From: G963663365 sp963663365
GTDB taxonomy: Bacteria; Hinthialibacterota; Hinthialibacteria; Hinthialibacterales; G963663365
NCBI GenBank assembly: GCA_963663365.2
Contig: CAXXIH010000006.1
Span: 86,450-150,449, forward strand
DNA: 64,000 bases
Direction: 5' to 3'
Shown: piece after piece, positions 26,193-34,862 of the stretch
How positions within the stretch are numbered: the stretch's first letter is position 1
How the letters are laid out: the number at the start of each line of letters is the position of its first letter
The notes under the pieces: generated by a model
The model's input: the letters and a program-made list of their open reading frames with translations, nothing else
The model's database searches: none
What the model was told of the DNA's origin: nothing
Position numbers and translations under genes: made by a program

Positions 26193-26837
26193 CTACATCG
26201 CTCGTATTAAACCAACAACAATACCCATGATTCCAAGGTCATGCAGCCTGGACTTGTCAAAAATCAGAGGATCGTGGCGTGGATTTTCGGGCTGTAAGAT
26301 TACGCGTGTTGGTTCTCTTTTAAGCCGCTTGACTGTGGCTTCATCTTCATAACGTGCAACGACAATTGCCCCATCATCGGCATCTTCTTGGGATTTGACG
26401 ACAACAACATCGCCATCGTTTATCCCCGCGCCAATCATAGAATCGCCTTTTACGCGAAGGCCGAAGAGGCTGCTATTGCCTCTGCGTCCGAAAAAGTCGG
26501 GATCAATTATGATCTCACCCTCACTTAAATCAGGAGCCGCATAATCTGTACGGCCAGCCGGAACTCTGCCTAGTAAAGGAATGCTTATACGGCGGGATTT
26601 TGGAGGTTGTTGGGGAGCAGGAGAGTTGACAAGACGAACACCACGCGATGTGTAGCGGGAGACTTCGAGATATCCGGCATCACGCAGACGGTGGAGGTGA
26701 TAGCGGGCGCCATTTGTGGAACTGATCTTAAACTGGCGGCAAACCTCGCGAAGAGTCGGCGGGTATCCATTATCGCGCTGGTAATTCACGATGTAATCAA
26801 GAATCCGCTGTTGTTTCGGTGAAATCTCAGTTGCCAT
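26193..26837 (-). CDS. lexA: LexA repressor
   Basis: 214 residues. SOS-response repressor and self-cleaving serine peptidase. The N-terminal winged helix (YPPTLREVCRQFKISSTNGARYHLHRL) binds DNA. The C-terminal domain has the cleavage site VPAG (A94-G95), nucleophile S133 in GDSMIGAGI and general base K170 in DEATVKRL. The ATG at 26837 has AGGAG six bases upstream and is preferred over one six codons earlier. The start region holds a nested TGAAC/GTTCA array over a good promoter, which fits autoregulation. An HRDC-domain gene lies upstream on the same strand. Confidence 0.95.
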   Translation of the reverse strand: MATEISPKQQRILDYIVNYQRDNGYPPTLREVCRQFKISSTNGARYHLHRLRDAGYLEVSRYTSRGVRLVNSPAPQQPPKSRRISIPLLGRVPAGRTDYAAPDLSEGEIIIDPDFFGRRGNSSLFGLRVKGDSMIGAGINDGDVVVVKSQEDADDGAIVVARYEDEATVKRLKREPTRVILQPENPRHDPLIFDKSRLHDLGIMGIVVGLIRAM

Positions 26838-26877
26838 ATTTCTCTCCTGAGTCATCCCCTTTTGCCCTCTCTTCTAC

Positions 26878-26929
26878 TGAACAAGAGTACGTGAACAATT
26901 ATATAAGGGTTCAGGTGTTCAGTTGTCAA
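26878..26929 (-). promoter_or_regulatory. lexA promoter overlapped by nested TGAAC/GTTCA operator
   Basis: On the minus strand, TTGACA (26929-26924) and TTATAT (26906-26901) are separated by exactly 17 bp. TGAAC occurs at 26878-26882 and 26892-26896, and GTTCA at 26909-26913 and 26917-26921, all read on the plus strand. These form two nested inverted pairs over the spacer and the start region. GAAC/GTTC half-sites recall the Gram-positive type LexA box (GAAC-N4-GTTC), but here the spacing differs. Confidence 0.7.
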
Positions 26930-27119
26930 GGCGATTCACCTTCCTGCAACAATGTTCCTGATCATTTGTACTACAAAAGGAACAATAAAAAGTGGATTGG
27001 GATTTCTTTAATATACTAGAAAATAAAGACTTGCGTCATTGGAGGCGGGGAATCTGTAACCGCCGCAAAGATTCAAAGGGTATAACCGGGAATGGTATGG
27101 CTATAGATAACGAGTGAGA

Positions 27120-27767
27120 TCAGCTCTCTTTTTCTTGTACGTTATCGTCCTCTAACGATTGTTCTTTTGGGGCCTGGCTGACAGCGTTTAAAGCCTCATC
27201 CGCTTTGGTTGTTTCAGCCGGTTTCGACTCGGGTTCAGGTTTTTCAGCGGTGGAATCAGCTGCGATCTGGGAGGGTTCAGTTTCGGGGGCTTGTTTTCCT
27301 GCAACCAAGGCGAGCACAGCCGGTCCAACCTCGGTTAATGCTTTATCGTTTAGCCCTGTTGCTTTGCCCAACGCATCGCTTGTGGAGGGACGTGTCTCCG
27401 CAATTTTCTGAATTTGACGATTGGTCAGAATTGTATAACCGGGAACATCTTTTCTCCGGGCTTCGCTGTTTCTCCAAGTGCGAAGGTTCTCATAGAGTTC
27501 CTTACCCGCCTCATCCAAAGCGGGAACTGTTATTGTAGGTCCATTGGTGGCGGCCGCAGTTTTTGAAGGCCGTTCCGGAGCACTTGTAGCGCCTGCATAG
27601 GGCTCGTAAGCCACCATCACGCTCCAGACTGCTCCACGGAATTTATCTTCAACGAGTGAAGCAGTGACCTGATGCACTTGCACACGATCTAAGAAGCGGT
27701 TTGCATCTTCGATAGCACGGCCCAATCCATCGGCTGAAAGAGGGATATTGAAAATGTGAAGGCGCAT
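27120..27767 (-). CDS. HRDC-domain protein
   Basis: 215 residues. The middle (about 85-155) is an HRDC domain: LYENLRTWRNSEARRKDVPGYTILTN as separate helices, then IQKIAETRPST and LGKATGLNDKALTEVG. HRDC is the helicase-and-RNaseD C-terminal nucleic-acid-binding domain; here it stands without a helicase or nuclease. The N-terminal part (1-60) is a small alpha/beta domain. The C-terminal 60 residues are acidic, low complexity and rich in Glu, Pro and Ala. An accessory factor for DNA repair or RNA handling is plausible, and its position upstream of lexA is suggestive. Confidence 0.7.
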   Translation of the reverse strand: MRLHIFNIPLSADGLGRAIEDANRFLDRVQVHQVTASLVEDKFRGAVWSVMVAYEPYAGATSAPERPSKTAAATNGPTITVPALDEAGKELYENLRTWRNSEARRKDVPGYTILTNRQIQKIAETRPSTSDALGKATGLNDKALTEVGPAVLALVAGKQAPETEPSQIAADSTAEKPEPESKPAETTKADEALNAVSQAPKEQSLEDDNVQEKES

Positions 27768-27971
27768 GTTCGGTCTCCTCGTGGGCTGGAGTTTACACTG
27801 TTTTGCAGTTGGACTCTCCGGTCAAAGATCCCCGGGACTGGAAGATTAGCGCAATTCACCATTTGCCCCATGGGCTGTTACATATACTTCTATTCATGCT
27901 AGTTTCGCATGTACTTGCACCGGGGTTTTCCTGCCTAAACCCCACCCTGTCTCAACCTCCAGAGGTGCCTT

Positions 27972-29384
27972 GTGGTTTCTCTTCGTTTCACCGCCTCCGA
28001 ATGGCGTGTCATATTGATTTTTGCGGCCGCTGTCGGAATCGGCATGGCGGATGCGCAATGGCTCAATCCATTAACCCCGGAAATCGATGCCTACTACGGA
28101 TTTGAGGAAAGCCGCAGTTTTTATTTACTTGTATCGTATTTCATTGGCGCCGCCATTGCCGCTGCCGTGGCCGGTCCGGGCTCGGACCTGTGGGGCCGGC
28201 GCGTTTTCTTTCTTGGTGGCGTAGGTATTGCCGCAATTGCGGACCTTTTTTGTTATTTTGTTGAGCCATTTTGGGGCATTGTCTTGCTCCGTCTTTTTGT
28301 CGGTATGGGCATCGGCACCTGTGCGCTTACGTACCTTGCCTACATGGGGGATCTTTTCCCTTATGAGCGGCGCGGGCTGGCCATGGGATTGGTGACAGTC
28401 GGCTTTTTTGCGGGTATGACCTTTGGACCTTTAACGGCTGCCGCAATCGCACATCAGTTCGGCTGGAAAATTGTTTTTTTAATTCTTGCAACTTGTTCCG
28501 GAATCGTTTTTGCCATCTCCTTATGGGGGCTTCCCAAAGTGCATAAACACAAGACTGCAAAAGGGGGATTGCGGGGTGTTTTGCGCGAATGGATGGGATT
28601 TCACACACAACGTGGAACATTGCTTGTGCTTCTGGCCTTTGCCTGCCTTTCAGCTTCGGCTTTTGCATTCAATACATTCGTCAGTTACTGGTTGGAGGCG
28701 GTTTATCGTATTACTCCAACCCAACGTAGCTGGGTTTTTATCTATGTCGGTTTGGGAACTTTGATTGCGAGTCCTATTGCGGGGTGGATGGCTGACCGGT
28801 TTGGCAAAATCTCGACTTCTTATTACTCCAGCTGGGCAATTGGAATTCTGATTCTTTTAATTCCATTTGTGCCCGCATTGCCGGGATTTTTTGGGCGTGT
28901 CGGTCTGATTATGTTTGGAGCCGTGTTAATCGGCGGTTTTGTGGGAATTCGCACGACGCCGGTTTTAGCGCTTGTCACGCAAGTTGTACCCCAACATCAG
29001 CGTGGTAATTTTTTGGCGTTGAAAAGCGTATGGACCTATATCGGGATCGCCGTAGCCCTCAAATTGGGCGGAGAAATGTATAATTCAACATTGGCGATTT
29101 TGCCTGAGACATCTGTTGTTTATGCCAAAGAGTTTTTAAGCCAGCATCTATCGGAAATCCATGTATCGGATAATGCATCGCGCATTGCCATGATGGAATC
29201 ATTCTTCGGTTTTGTTTCTTTGGGATTGTTTGCAGGCGGGATGTCGGTTGTGACAGCGGTTCTGTTGGGTTGGGTTGGGAAGATTCCCGGTGTGGAACAA
29301 GCCGGAAATGAAGACCAAGAATCTGAGATGATCGAGACGATCACGCCTGCCAGAATTGAAAAAGCAAAGGAAGAAGTCGCATGA
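27972..29384 (+). CDS. MFS transporter
   Basis: 470 residues, about 12 membrane segments. The family loop 2-3 signature is GSDLWGRRVFF, and the equivalent second-half loop is GWMADRFGK. An N-terminal GTG start follows an AGAGG site. The sugar or organic acid porter-like layout (GMGIGTCALTYLAYMGDLFPYERRG) resembles SP/AAHS-type symporters, but the substrate cannot be told. Its last codons overlap ispF by four bases (ATGA), so the two are translationally coupled. Confidence 0.85.
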   Translation: MVSLRFTASEWRVILIFAAAVGIGMADAQWLNPLTPEIDAYYGFEESRSFYLLVSYFIGAAIAAAVAGPGSDLWGRRVFFLGGVGIAAIADLFCYFVEPFWGIVLLRLFVGMGIGTCALTYLAYMGDLFPYERRGLAMGLVTVGFFAGMTFGPLTAAAIAHQFGWKIVFLILATCSGIVFAISLWGLPKVHKHKTAKGGLRGVLREWMGFHTQRGTLLVLLAFACLSASAFAFNTFVSYWLEAVYRITPTQRSWVFIYVGLGTLIASPIAGWMADRFGKISTSYYSSWAIGILILLIPFVPALPGFFGRVGLIMFGAVLIGGFVGIRTTPVLALVTQVVPQHQRGNFLALKSVWTYIGIAVALKLGGEMYNSTLAILPETSVVYAKEFLSQHLSEIHVSDNASRIAMMESFFGFVSLGLFAGGMSVVTAVLLGWVGKIPGVEQAGNEDQESEMIETITPARIEKAKEEVA

Positions 29385-29869
29385 GCGCCCCGATTCGAGT
29401 CGGATTCGGGTACGATGTGCATCAATGGGCAGCGGACCGTCCGCTTATTTTGGGCGGTATCTGTATTCCATATGAGCTAGGTCTGGCAGGACATTCGGAT
29501 GCCGATGTACTTGCTCATGCGATTACCGATGCTTTGTTAGGCGCGGCTGCGCTGGGGGATATTGGCCAACATTTTCCCGATACCGATCCTCAGTACAAAG
29601 ATGCCGACAGTATTGAGCTTCTTAAGCATGTCACCGGATTGTTGCGCGAAAAGGATTTCCAAATCGGGAATATCGATGCAACTGTTGTTGCCGAACGTCC
29701 CAAACTTGCCTCTTTTATACCTTCGATTCGTGAGAAGCTGGCTCAGAGCATAGGAATGGAAATTTCCGATGTCAGCGTAAAAGCAACGACAACCGAAGGT
29801 CTGCTCTATACAGGATCGCCGGGCGGTATGGCTGCCTATGCAGTCTGTACGCTTATTTGCGAGCGCTAA
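29381..29869 (+). CDS. ispF: 2-C-methyl-D-erythritol 2,4-cyclodiphosphate synthase
   Basis: 162 residues, full length. It cyclises CDP-methylerythritol 2-phosphate in the non-mevalonate isoprenoid pathway. The metal-binding motif is GYDVHQW (D12, H14), followed by GGICIPYELGLAGHSDADVL with the third metal ligand His, and the ATTTEGLLYTG C-terminal signature. The ATG overlaps the stop codon of the MFS gene. No other isoprenoid gene is near. Confidence 0.97.
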   Translation: MSAPIRVGFGYDVHQWAADRPLILGGICIPYELGLAGHSDADVLAHAITDALLGAAALGDIGQHFPDTDPQYKDADSIELLKHVTGLLREKDFQIGNIDATVVAERPKLASFIPSIREKLAQSIGMEISDVSVKATTTEGLLYTGSPGGMAAYAVCTLICER

Positions 29870-30014
29870 TTCCAGCCAAGCCGGCATTTCACCGTCTATT
29901 GTGATTACGCATTCGTGCAGATTGGTAACAGTTCTTTTTCTATCTCCGGCAATTTGTGTTTGAACGCGGCGACCAGACTGGCGGTTTTCCGTTTGCTTCT
30001 GTACCGTTTCCACT

Positions 30015-30851
30015 ATGAACTCAAGCTGCTGCCCCATGGTGCCCATCGATCCGGCTTGTATTGGATACATAACGTTGGGTCTCCTCGGTTCTGCACAGTG
30101 CATCGGCACTTGCGGCAGCCATGTATTATCCCTTGCACCGGCCGGCGGCACCTGGCAAACAAAATCCGTTCGTCTATTGCAATACGGTATGGGCCGTATG
30201 GTTGCTTACACGGCGCTGGGCGCGCTTGCCGGATTTCTCGGCTATTTATCTGCTACAGCCGGATATTTGGCGCCTTTGAATACTGCTTTGCACTTAGCGA
30301 CAGGTTTGCTGCTGGTGACAGTTGGGCTATTGATGGTGGGGATTTCCAAACGGTTTGAGTTCGTTACAAGGATTCCCGGCCTCTCGTGGCTCAAACAGCC
30401 GGTTGTCTGTTCGGGCATGTCCCGCCAATGCACGGGCTGGGGGTCGATTCGCGTAGGATTTGTAAGCGGATTGGCGATCTCACCCTTAGTTTTGATTGTG
30501 TTGGCTTATTCATTTGCATCGGGAACTCCACAACGTGGAATGTTGGTTATGGCATTGTTCGGCTTGGGTACCGGCCCGGCATTGCTTTGGTTGGGCGCCA
30601 GCGGTTATTTGATTGGCCCCTTTATCCGAGTGCGTGTGTTGGCTTTAACCGGGATTTTGATGTTGATCTTCAGCGCTGCGGCGATTTCAAGGACTTTTCC
30701 GTTAATCCGGCTTCATTCTCCCAATGACGGTTGTCCTGCAAAGCCAATGAGCGAGAATGAATTGGCAGACGGCGTCCATGACCCCAACTGTCCCTGCGCG
30801 GGTGAACAGTCCGATGAAAGTGATTATTTGGTTCTCGGCTCTTCAGAGTGA
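30015..30851 (+). CDS. TauE/SafE-like (UreH/DsbD_2-type) membrane protein
   Basis: 278 residues with about six membrane segments. The first loop has the conserved CIGTCGSHVLSL (C-x3-C) and GRMVAYTALGALAGFLG, typical of the small transmembrane family found beside copper ATPases and cbb3-oxidase assembly genes. The second half begins CSGMSRQCTGW. The C-terminal tail is Cys-rich (CPAKP and CPCAGE), possibly a metal-binding tail. It lies 83 bases upstream of a degenerate P-type ATPase, the partner normally encoded beside this family. Start codon uncertain, since no clear ribosome binding site was seen. Confidence 0.75.
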   Translation: MNSSCCPMVPIDPACIGYITLGLLGSAQCIGTCGSHVLSLAPAGGTWQTKSVRLLQYGMGRMVAYTALGALAGFLGYLSATAGYLAPLNTALHLATGLLLVTVGLLMVGISKRFEFVTRIPGLSWLKQPVVCSGMSRQCTGWGSIRVGFVSGLAISPLVLIVLAYSFASGTPQRGMLVMALFGLGTGPALLWLGASGYLIGPFIRVRVLALTGILMLIFSAAAISRTFPLIRLHSPNDGCPAKPMSENELADGVHDPNCPCAGEQSDESDYLVLGSSE

Positions 30852-30933
30852 TTTTTTTCATACCTCCGGTATTTCTTCCCATTCCTCGTTCGCTCCCATA
30901 AAATTGCTTTAGGTATTATCATGGTTCAGGCTT

Positions 30934-32697
30934 ATGAATGAATCTGTCTGTGCATATTGTGGTTTGGGAATTTCCAACGTTGATCCGGATTTGAAGAAGT
31001 CCGCCTTCTGTTGTCCCGGGTGTTTTCTCCTAGAGCGGTGGATCCTGCTTTGTATCGGGATTATTCTTGGCATTGTGGGGTGGATTGGCGTATTGCCGTT
31101 TAACGGTTCCTTGTTTTCCCTCCTGATATTTACCGCGCTGCTATCTTGGGCCTGCTTATCCACACGCCCGAAACGGAACGGATACCCCGAACTATTCATT
31201 GTTGTTTTTGCTTTGGCTGCCTATCTAATACTCATTTGGATGCAAAACGCAGAGGCATCATCCGGGTCGATAGCAGGAATTCTATTTTCCACTGAGGTCT
31301 TAAAGTTAAATCCTGCAATTGTAAGCCTTTCAGTGGCGCCGGTGATATTAGTTGCGCTATTGATTTGTGAGGCGCTTATCAAACGGGCCGCCGTGCAGCG
31401 CGTTCGTGAGCATGACGATGGCACCGGCGCTATTCTTGCCGCGTTCCGAAGCGATCCACCCATAACCGCCAATACCGTAAATAGCGCACTGCTGTTTTGT
31501 ATTCCCATGGCCGTGCTTGTGGCCGCCGCTGTTGGGTATTCGTTCTATAGGGCGCATGGTTTTGAAACAGCATTCATACGGTTGGCTGCAATGCTTTTTG
31601 CAATGAGCCCGGCCTTGTTGCGTCTGGTGATGCCTGTTTCCACGATGTATGCATTTACCACGGCCTGGAAAGAAGGATTCCGCATCAAAAACGGCCGTTG
31701 TCTAGAAGAATTACCCTTGGCGGAAATCATGTTGTTTGACCAAGCCGCGATTCTGGATGAAGAGAATGTCAGCGTTCTTGAGATTCATCCGTTACCAAAG
31801 GTGGAATCTGAAGAACTGCTTGTTGTGGCGGCCAGCCTCATGGCCGAATCCGATGCTCCCGTATCGCGTGCATTGCGCAAAGAGTTAGAAGCCCGGGGCG
31901 GTGAAATAAAGAAACTGGTCGATGGATCGCAGGCCAAACGGACTGGTTCAAACTGGACGGGTGCGGTTCAGGTGTCGCTCCGTCAGAGCCGCGATGCAAT
32001 GCTGGGCGATTTAGACTGGCTTGAACAACAGGGAGTGAAGTTCCCCAAAGATTACGAGCCTGAGTGGGATGAGGAATACGCTGGTCCTGTAGTCGACCTG
32101 GGGGTTGCCGCAGATGAACGTCTGTTGGGTTGTATCCGTGTGAAGAGCCGTGTGCGTGAAGATGAGCGGGAATCGGTTTTAGCGCTTCAAAAAAAGCGGA
32201 GCGGGAAAAGGCGTGTTGCTCATCTTCTTTCCAGCCTCCCCAGTGAAGCAGCTCGTGCTGTGATGCGCAGCATTGGCGCCAGCGATGTAACCGGCAGTTT
32301 AGGCGCCAGCGAAAAGCGGGCCGTTGTGGAACGATATCAAAACGATCTTAAGCCTGTGTGTCTGGTTGCCGATCCAAGCAGCGATTCGGAGGCGTTGAGC
32401 GAGGCTCATGTGTCTGTTGCGATCCCTCCGCGCGGTGAAATGGATGAGTCTGAAATAAAAGAGATGTCTTGGGATGCGAGCCTGCCGGAACGTTCATTGA
32501 AATCGTTGCCACGGCTTATTGAAATTGCAGGGGCGGCGCGGAAATGTCTGTCGTTCGGTTTGGGGTGGGTTTTTGCGTATCATATTGCCGCCATCTATTT
32601 CACGGTAACGGGGCAATTTTCGATCATTGCGGCGGCCTCGCTGGCGCTTACAGTAACAGTTGTTAGCGCGATTGTCCCACCGCGGATTCTTTCGTAG
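30934..32697 (+). CDS. degenerate CcoI/FixI-like P-type ATPase lacking catalytic motifs
   Basis: 587 residues, uninterrupted. The N-terminal Cys-rich module (CAYCG and FCCPGC, residues 6-30) and the membrane layout (about eight segments) match heavy-metal P1B ATPases such as CcoI. The catalytic signatures are altered: CPC in the membrane is SPA (225-227); DKTGT is DQAAI (D269 kept); the HP dipeptide reads AP (308-309); the TGD region reads SSL (433-435); and GDGxNDAP reads ADPSSDSE (479-486). The surrounding sequence still aligns, for example EALSEAHVSVAI. ATP-driven transport is therefore unlikely. A metal-binding or assembly role is possible; this is inference. Confidence 0.75.
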   Translation: MNESVCAYCGLGISNVDPDLKKSAFCCPGCFLLERWILLCIGIILGIVGWIGVLPFNGSLFSLLIFTALLSWACLSTRPKRNGYPELFIVVFALAAYLILIWMQNAEASSGSIAGILFSTEVLKLNPAIVSLSVAPVILVALLICEALIKRAAVQRVREHDDGTGAILAAFRSDPPITANTVNSALLFCIPMAVLVAAAVGYSFYRAHGFETAFIRLAAMLFAMSPALLRLVMPVSTMYAFTTAWKEGFRIKNGRCLEELPLAEIMLFDQAAILDEENVSVLEIHPLPKVESEELLVVAASLMAESDAPVSRALRKELEARGGEIKKLVDGSQAKRTGSNWTGAVQVSLRQSRDAMLGDLDWLEQQGVKFPKDYEPEWDEEYAGPVVDLGVAADERLLGCIRVKSRVREDERESVLALQKKRSGKRRVAHLLSSLPSEAARAVMRSIGASDVTGSLGASEKRAVVERYQNDLKPVCLVADPSSDSEALSEAHVSVAIPPRGEMDESEIKEMSWDASLPERSLKSLPRLIEIAGAARKCLSFGLGWVFAYHIAAIYFTVTGQFSIIAAASLALTVTVVSAIVPPRILS

Positions 32698-32732
32698 GTT
32701 GTGCTGAAATCCACTCCCCACTCGATTATAGA

Positions 32733-33770
32733 TCAATCGATCCATTCATAACGGGTTGTGCGTTTTTGGGGCCGGAATCCTGCGTCTTTAATCATCTTCA
32801 CAATTTGACGCTCATTGGTCACACAACTTGTTCCGGCGGATTTGACGACATTTTCTTCCATCATCGTTCCGCCCATATCATCCGCGCCCCACAGCATCGA
32901 AAGCTGACCGACCTTTGGGCCTTGAGTAATAAGCGAGGCCTGGATGTGCGGAAAGTTATCGAGATACAAACGTGATACGGCGAGCTGCCTTAGGTAAGCG
33001 TGCCCGCCTGCGGAAATGATTTCAGACATACGCGTGTTGTTGGGTTGAAATGTCCAACAGATAAAGGCCGTAAAACCGCCGGTGCGGTCCTGCAACTGCC
33101 GTAATGCCTCCAAATGGGCGATTCGATGCTCGTATGTTTCGACATGCCCGAACATCATTGTGGCGGTTGTAGGCATTCCGAGTCCGTGGGCCGTTTCCAT
33201 CACCTCGAGCCATTCGGATGTGGAACATTTTCCCCGAGTAATGGATTTGCGAACATCGTCATGCAGAATTTCCGCTCCGCCACCGGGGATACTATCGAGG
33301 CCGGCGGCCTGCAAATCGACCAGAATGTCACGAATAGGACGTTTGAACAGCCGGTGGAATGCGATGATTTCGGGCGAAGAAAAGCCGTGAATATGCAGCC
33401 CGTAATTCTCTTTGATCTTTGTTAAAAGATTTGTGTAATACGAAAAAGGAAGTGTTGGCGAGAGTCCACCCTGCAAGAGAACAGTCGTTCCGCCTACAGC
33501 TTTAAGTTCCTTTAGTTTTTGGAAAATTTCTTCATCCGGCAGAACATAAGCGTCTTCGTCATTCTTTTTCCGGTAGAAGTTGCAGAAATCGCAATCTGCG
33601 GTACAGACGTTACTGTAGTTGACATTCCGGTCGACCACATAAGTCACAACATTTGGATCGGCGATTTCGAGACGGGCCTCATGCGCACGGCGGCCCAATT
33701 CGATTAGGTCGCTGTTTTGAAACAGTTCGACAGCCTCATCCGGCGATATACGGTTTACAACTGATGACAT
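32733..33770 (-). CDS. mqnC: cyclic dehypoxanthinyl futalosine synthase
   Basis: 345 residues, radical SAM enzyme of the futalosine pathway to menaquinone. The cluster motif is CTADCDFC (C56, C60, C63: Cx3CxxC), preceded by VNYSNV. GLDSIPGGGAEIL, TTATMMFGHVET and CWTFQPNNTR are characteristic of MqnC rather than MqnE or CofH. It is last in a tight same-strand run with a TPR lipoprotein, a PLD protein and a double-STAS protein (gaps of 12-19 bases). No other mqn gene is here. Indicates menaquinone-based respiration. Confidence 0.92.
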   Translation of the reverse strand: MSSVVNRISPDEAVELFQNSDLIELGRRAHEARLEIADPNVVTYVVDRNVNYSNVCTADCDFCNFYRKKNDEDAYVLPDEEIFQKLKELKAVGGTTVLLQGGLSPTLPFSYYTNLLTKIKENYGLHIHGFSSPEIIAFHRLFKRPIRDILVDLQAAGLDSIPGGGAEILHDDVRKSITRGKCSTSEWLEVMETAHGLGMPTTATMMFGHVETYEHRIAHLEALRQLQDRTGGFTAFICWTFQPNNTRMSEIISAGGHAYLRQLAVSRLYLDNFPHIQASLITQGPKVGQLSMLWGADDMGGTMMEENVVKSAGTSCVTNERQIVKMIKDAGFRPQKRTTRYEWID

Positions 33771-33784
33771 TCAATTTCTCGCAG

Positions 33785-34291
33785 TTATTGTATGGCGGTT
33801 TGCGTGCGCAGAAGCCATTCTTCCGCTTCACGAATATCGTCCCCATATTCGCTATACCGGCGCGCAGTCAAAAAGTGTGCGGCGGCCTCAGCGCGCCGTC
33901 CCCGCCCAAGTTCGAGTTTCCCCAAATTCATGTGTGTTTCGCGGTCTGTGGGATCGATTACCAGCCAGCCGGATAGAGTGCGGATGGCTTCTGTCTCTCG
34001 CTTCGCTTCAAACTGGGCTTTGGCCAGACTTAAATAAACTTCGCGCGATATAGGATTTGAGTCTACGAGCGCACCATACAAGCGGCAAGCCGCCTCCCAG
34101 TTTTTTGCATTTAGAGCGGCGCGTGCTTCCTCCAAACGGTCTTCATACTTTGAACATGCGCAAAAGGCGATCAATCCTAAAAGAATCAGCAATTTGGCAA
34201 TCGATGTAATATTGATATTAAGCGCGGCGTTTTGTTTTGATGATAAACGTTTCAAAAAGGTGACAGATATTGTGGCAGAGGAGAATTTCAT
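33785..34291 (-). CDS. TPR-repeat lipoprotein
   Basis: 168 residues. A hydrophobic segment (31-46) ends in the lipobox FCAC, followed by tetratricopeptide-like repeats: EARAALNAKNWEAACRLYG, AKAQFEAKRETEAIRTL and GKLELGRGRRAEAAAHFL. A long N-terminal extension of about 30 residues before the hydrophobic core is unusual, so an inner start may be used. TPR lipoproteins scaffold envelope complexes. The gene sits 14 bases upstream of mqnC on the same strand. Confidence 0.75.
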   Translation of the reverse strand: MKFSSATISVTFLKRLSSKQNAALNINITSIAKLLILLGLIAFCACSKYEDRLEEARAALNAKNWEAACRLYGALVDSNPISREVYLSLAKAQFEAKRETEAIRTLSGWLVIDPTDRETHMNLGKLELGRGRRAEAAAHFLTARRYSEYGDDIREAEEWLLRTQTAIQ

Positions 34292-34310
34292 TGGACCGTT
34301 CGTTTTGTCA

Positions 34311-34850
34311 CTAGAGCATATCTAAGGGTTGCGGACAAGAATTGCGTAGTCCGCATTCCGGACAAAATTCCCCGGACCAGATGAGTTCATAAAACGAGGC
34401 TGCTTCCCGGACGAGTTTTAGATCTTCGGACCAGACACCGAGTTCAAAGTTGCGCCGTTCTTCTCCCCGAACACCGAGTCCGGCCCCGGTCCAGTTGGCA
34501 CTCCCTAAATAGACACCGCTCCCATCGACCAGAATGGTTTTGAAATGAAGCCGGGGACAACAGCGGAGTTCAATTGCCGTACCGGGAAAAGCCAATTGCC
34601 GGTTTAGACTTTGTTGAAAAATCTGTGAAGGTTCTTTCGCGTAAAGAAACCGGACCTCGAGCCCTTCAGCACTTCGTCTTGCCAGCTCCTCAATTAGCGA
34701 TTCAAATTTGCGATTCTTCCGGTAATGAAGATCTTTGGCATTGGCCGTTGCGATCCATACCGAGGAATGGGCATGAAGAACCTGTTTCTCAATCACTTCG
34801 TGATAGAGATCGCTGTTTTCCAGATAGGTGACAGAGGCTTCGATCGCCAT
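34311..34850 (-). CDS. phospholipase D-like protein with one HKD motif
   Basis: 179 residues. One intact HKD signature is present: HFKTILVDGSGVYLGSANW (HxKx4D, GSxxW). The N-terminal half is PLD-like but has no second HKD, so activity would need a dimer, as in Nuc-type endonucleases. The C-terminus carries CPECGLRNSC, a possible metal site. There is no signal peptide. It could be a nuclease or phosphodiesterase. It overlaps no neighbours but lies 12 bases from the double-STAS gene. Confidence 0.75.
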   Translation of the reverse strand: MAIEASVTYLENSDLYHEVIEKQVLHAHSSVWIATANAKDLHYRKNRKFESLIEELARRSAEGLEVRFLYAKEPSQIFQQSLNRQLAFPGTAIELRCCPRLHFKTILVDGSGVYLGSANWTGAGLGVRGEERRNFELGVWSEDLKLVREAASFYELIWSGEFCPECGLRNSCPQPLDML

Positions 34851-34862
34851 GTGCCATCCTGC

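Noticed and set aside
29915..30358. Plus-strand open frame between ispF and the TauE/SafE-like gene
   Set aside because: It runs out of frame through the real membrane protein and lacks a ribosome binding site.
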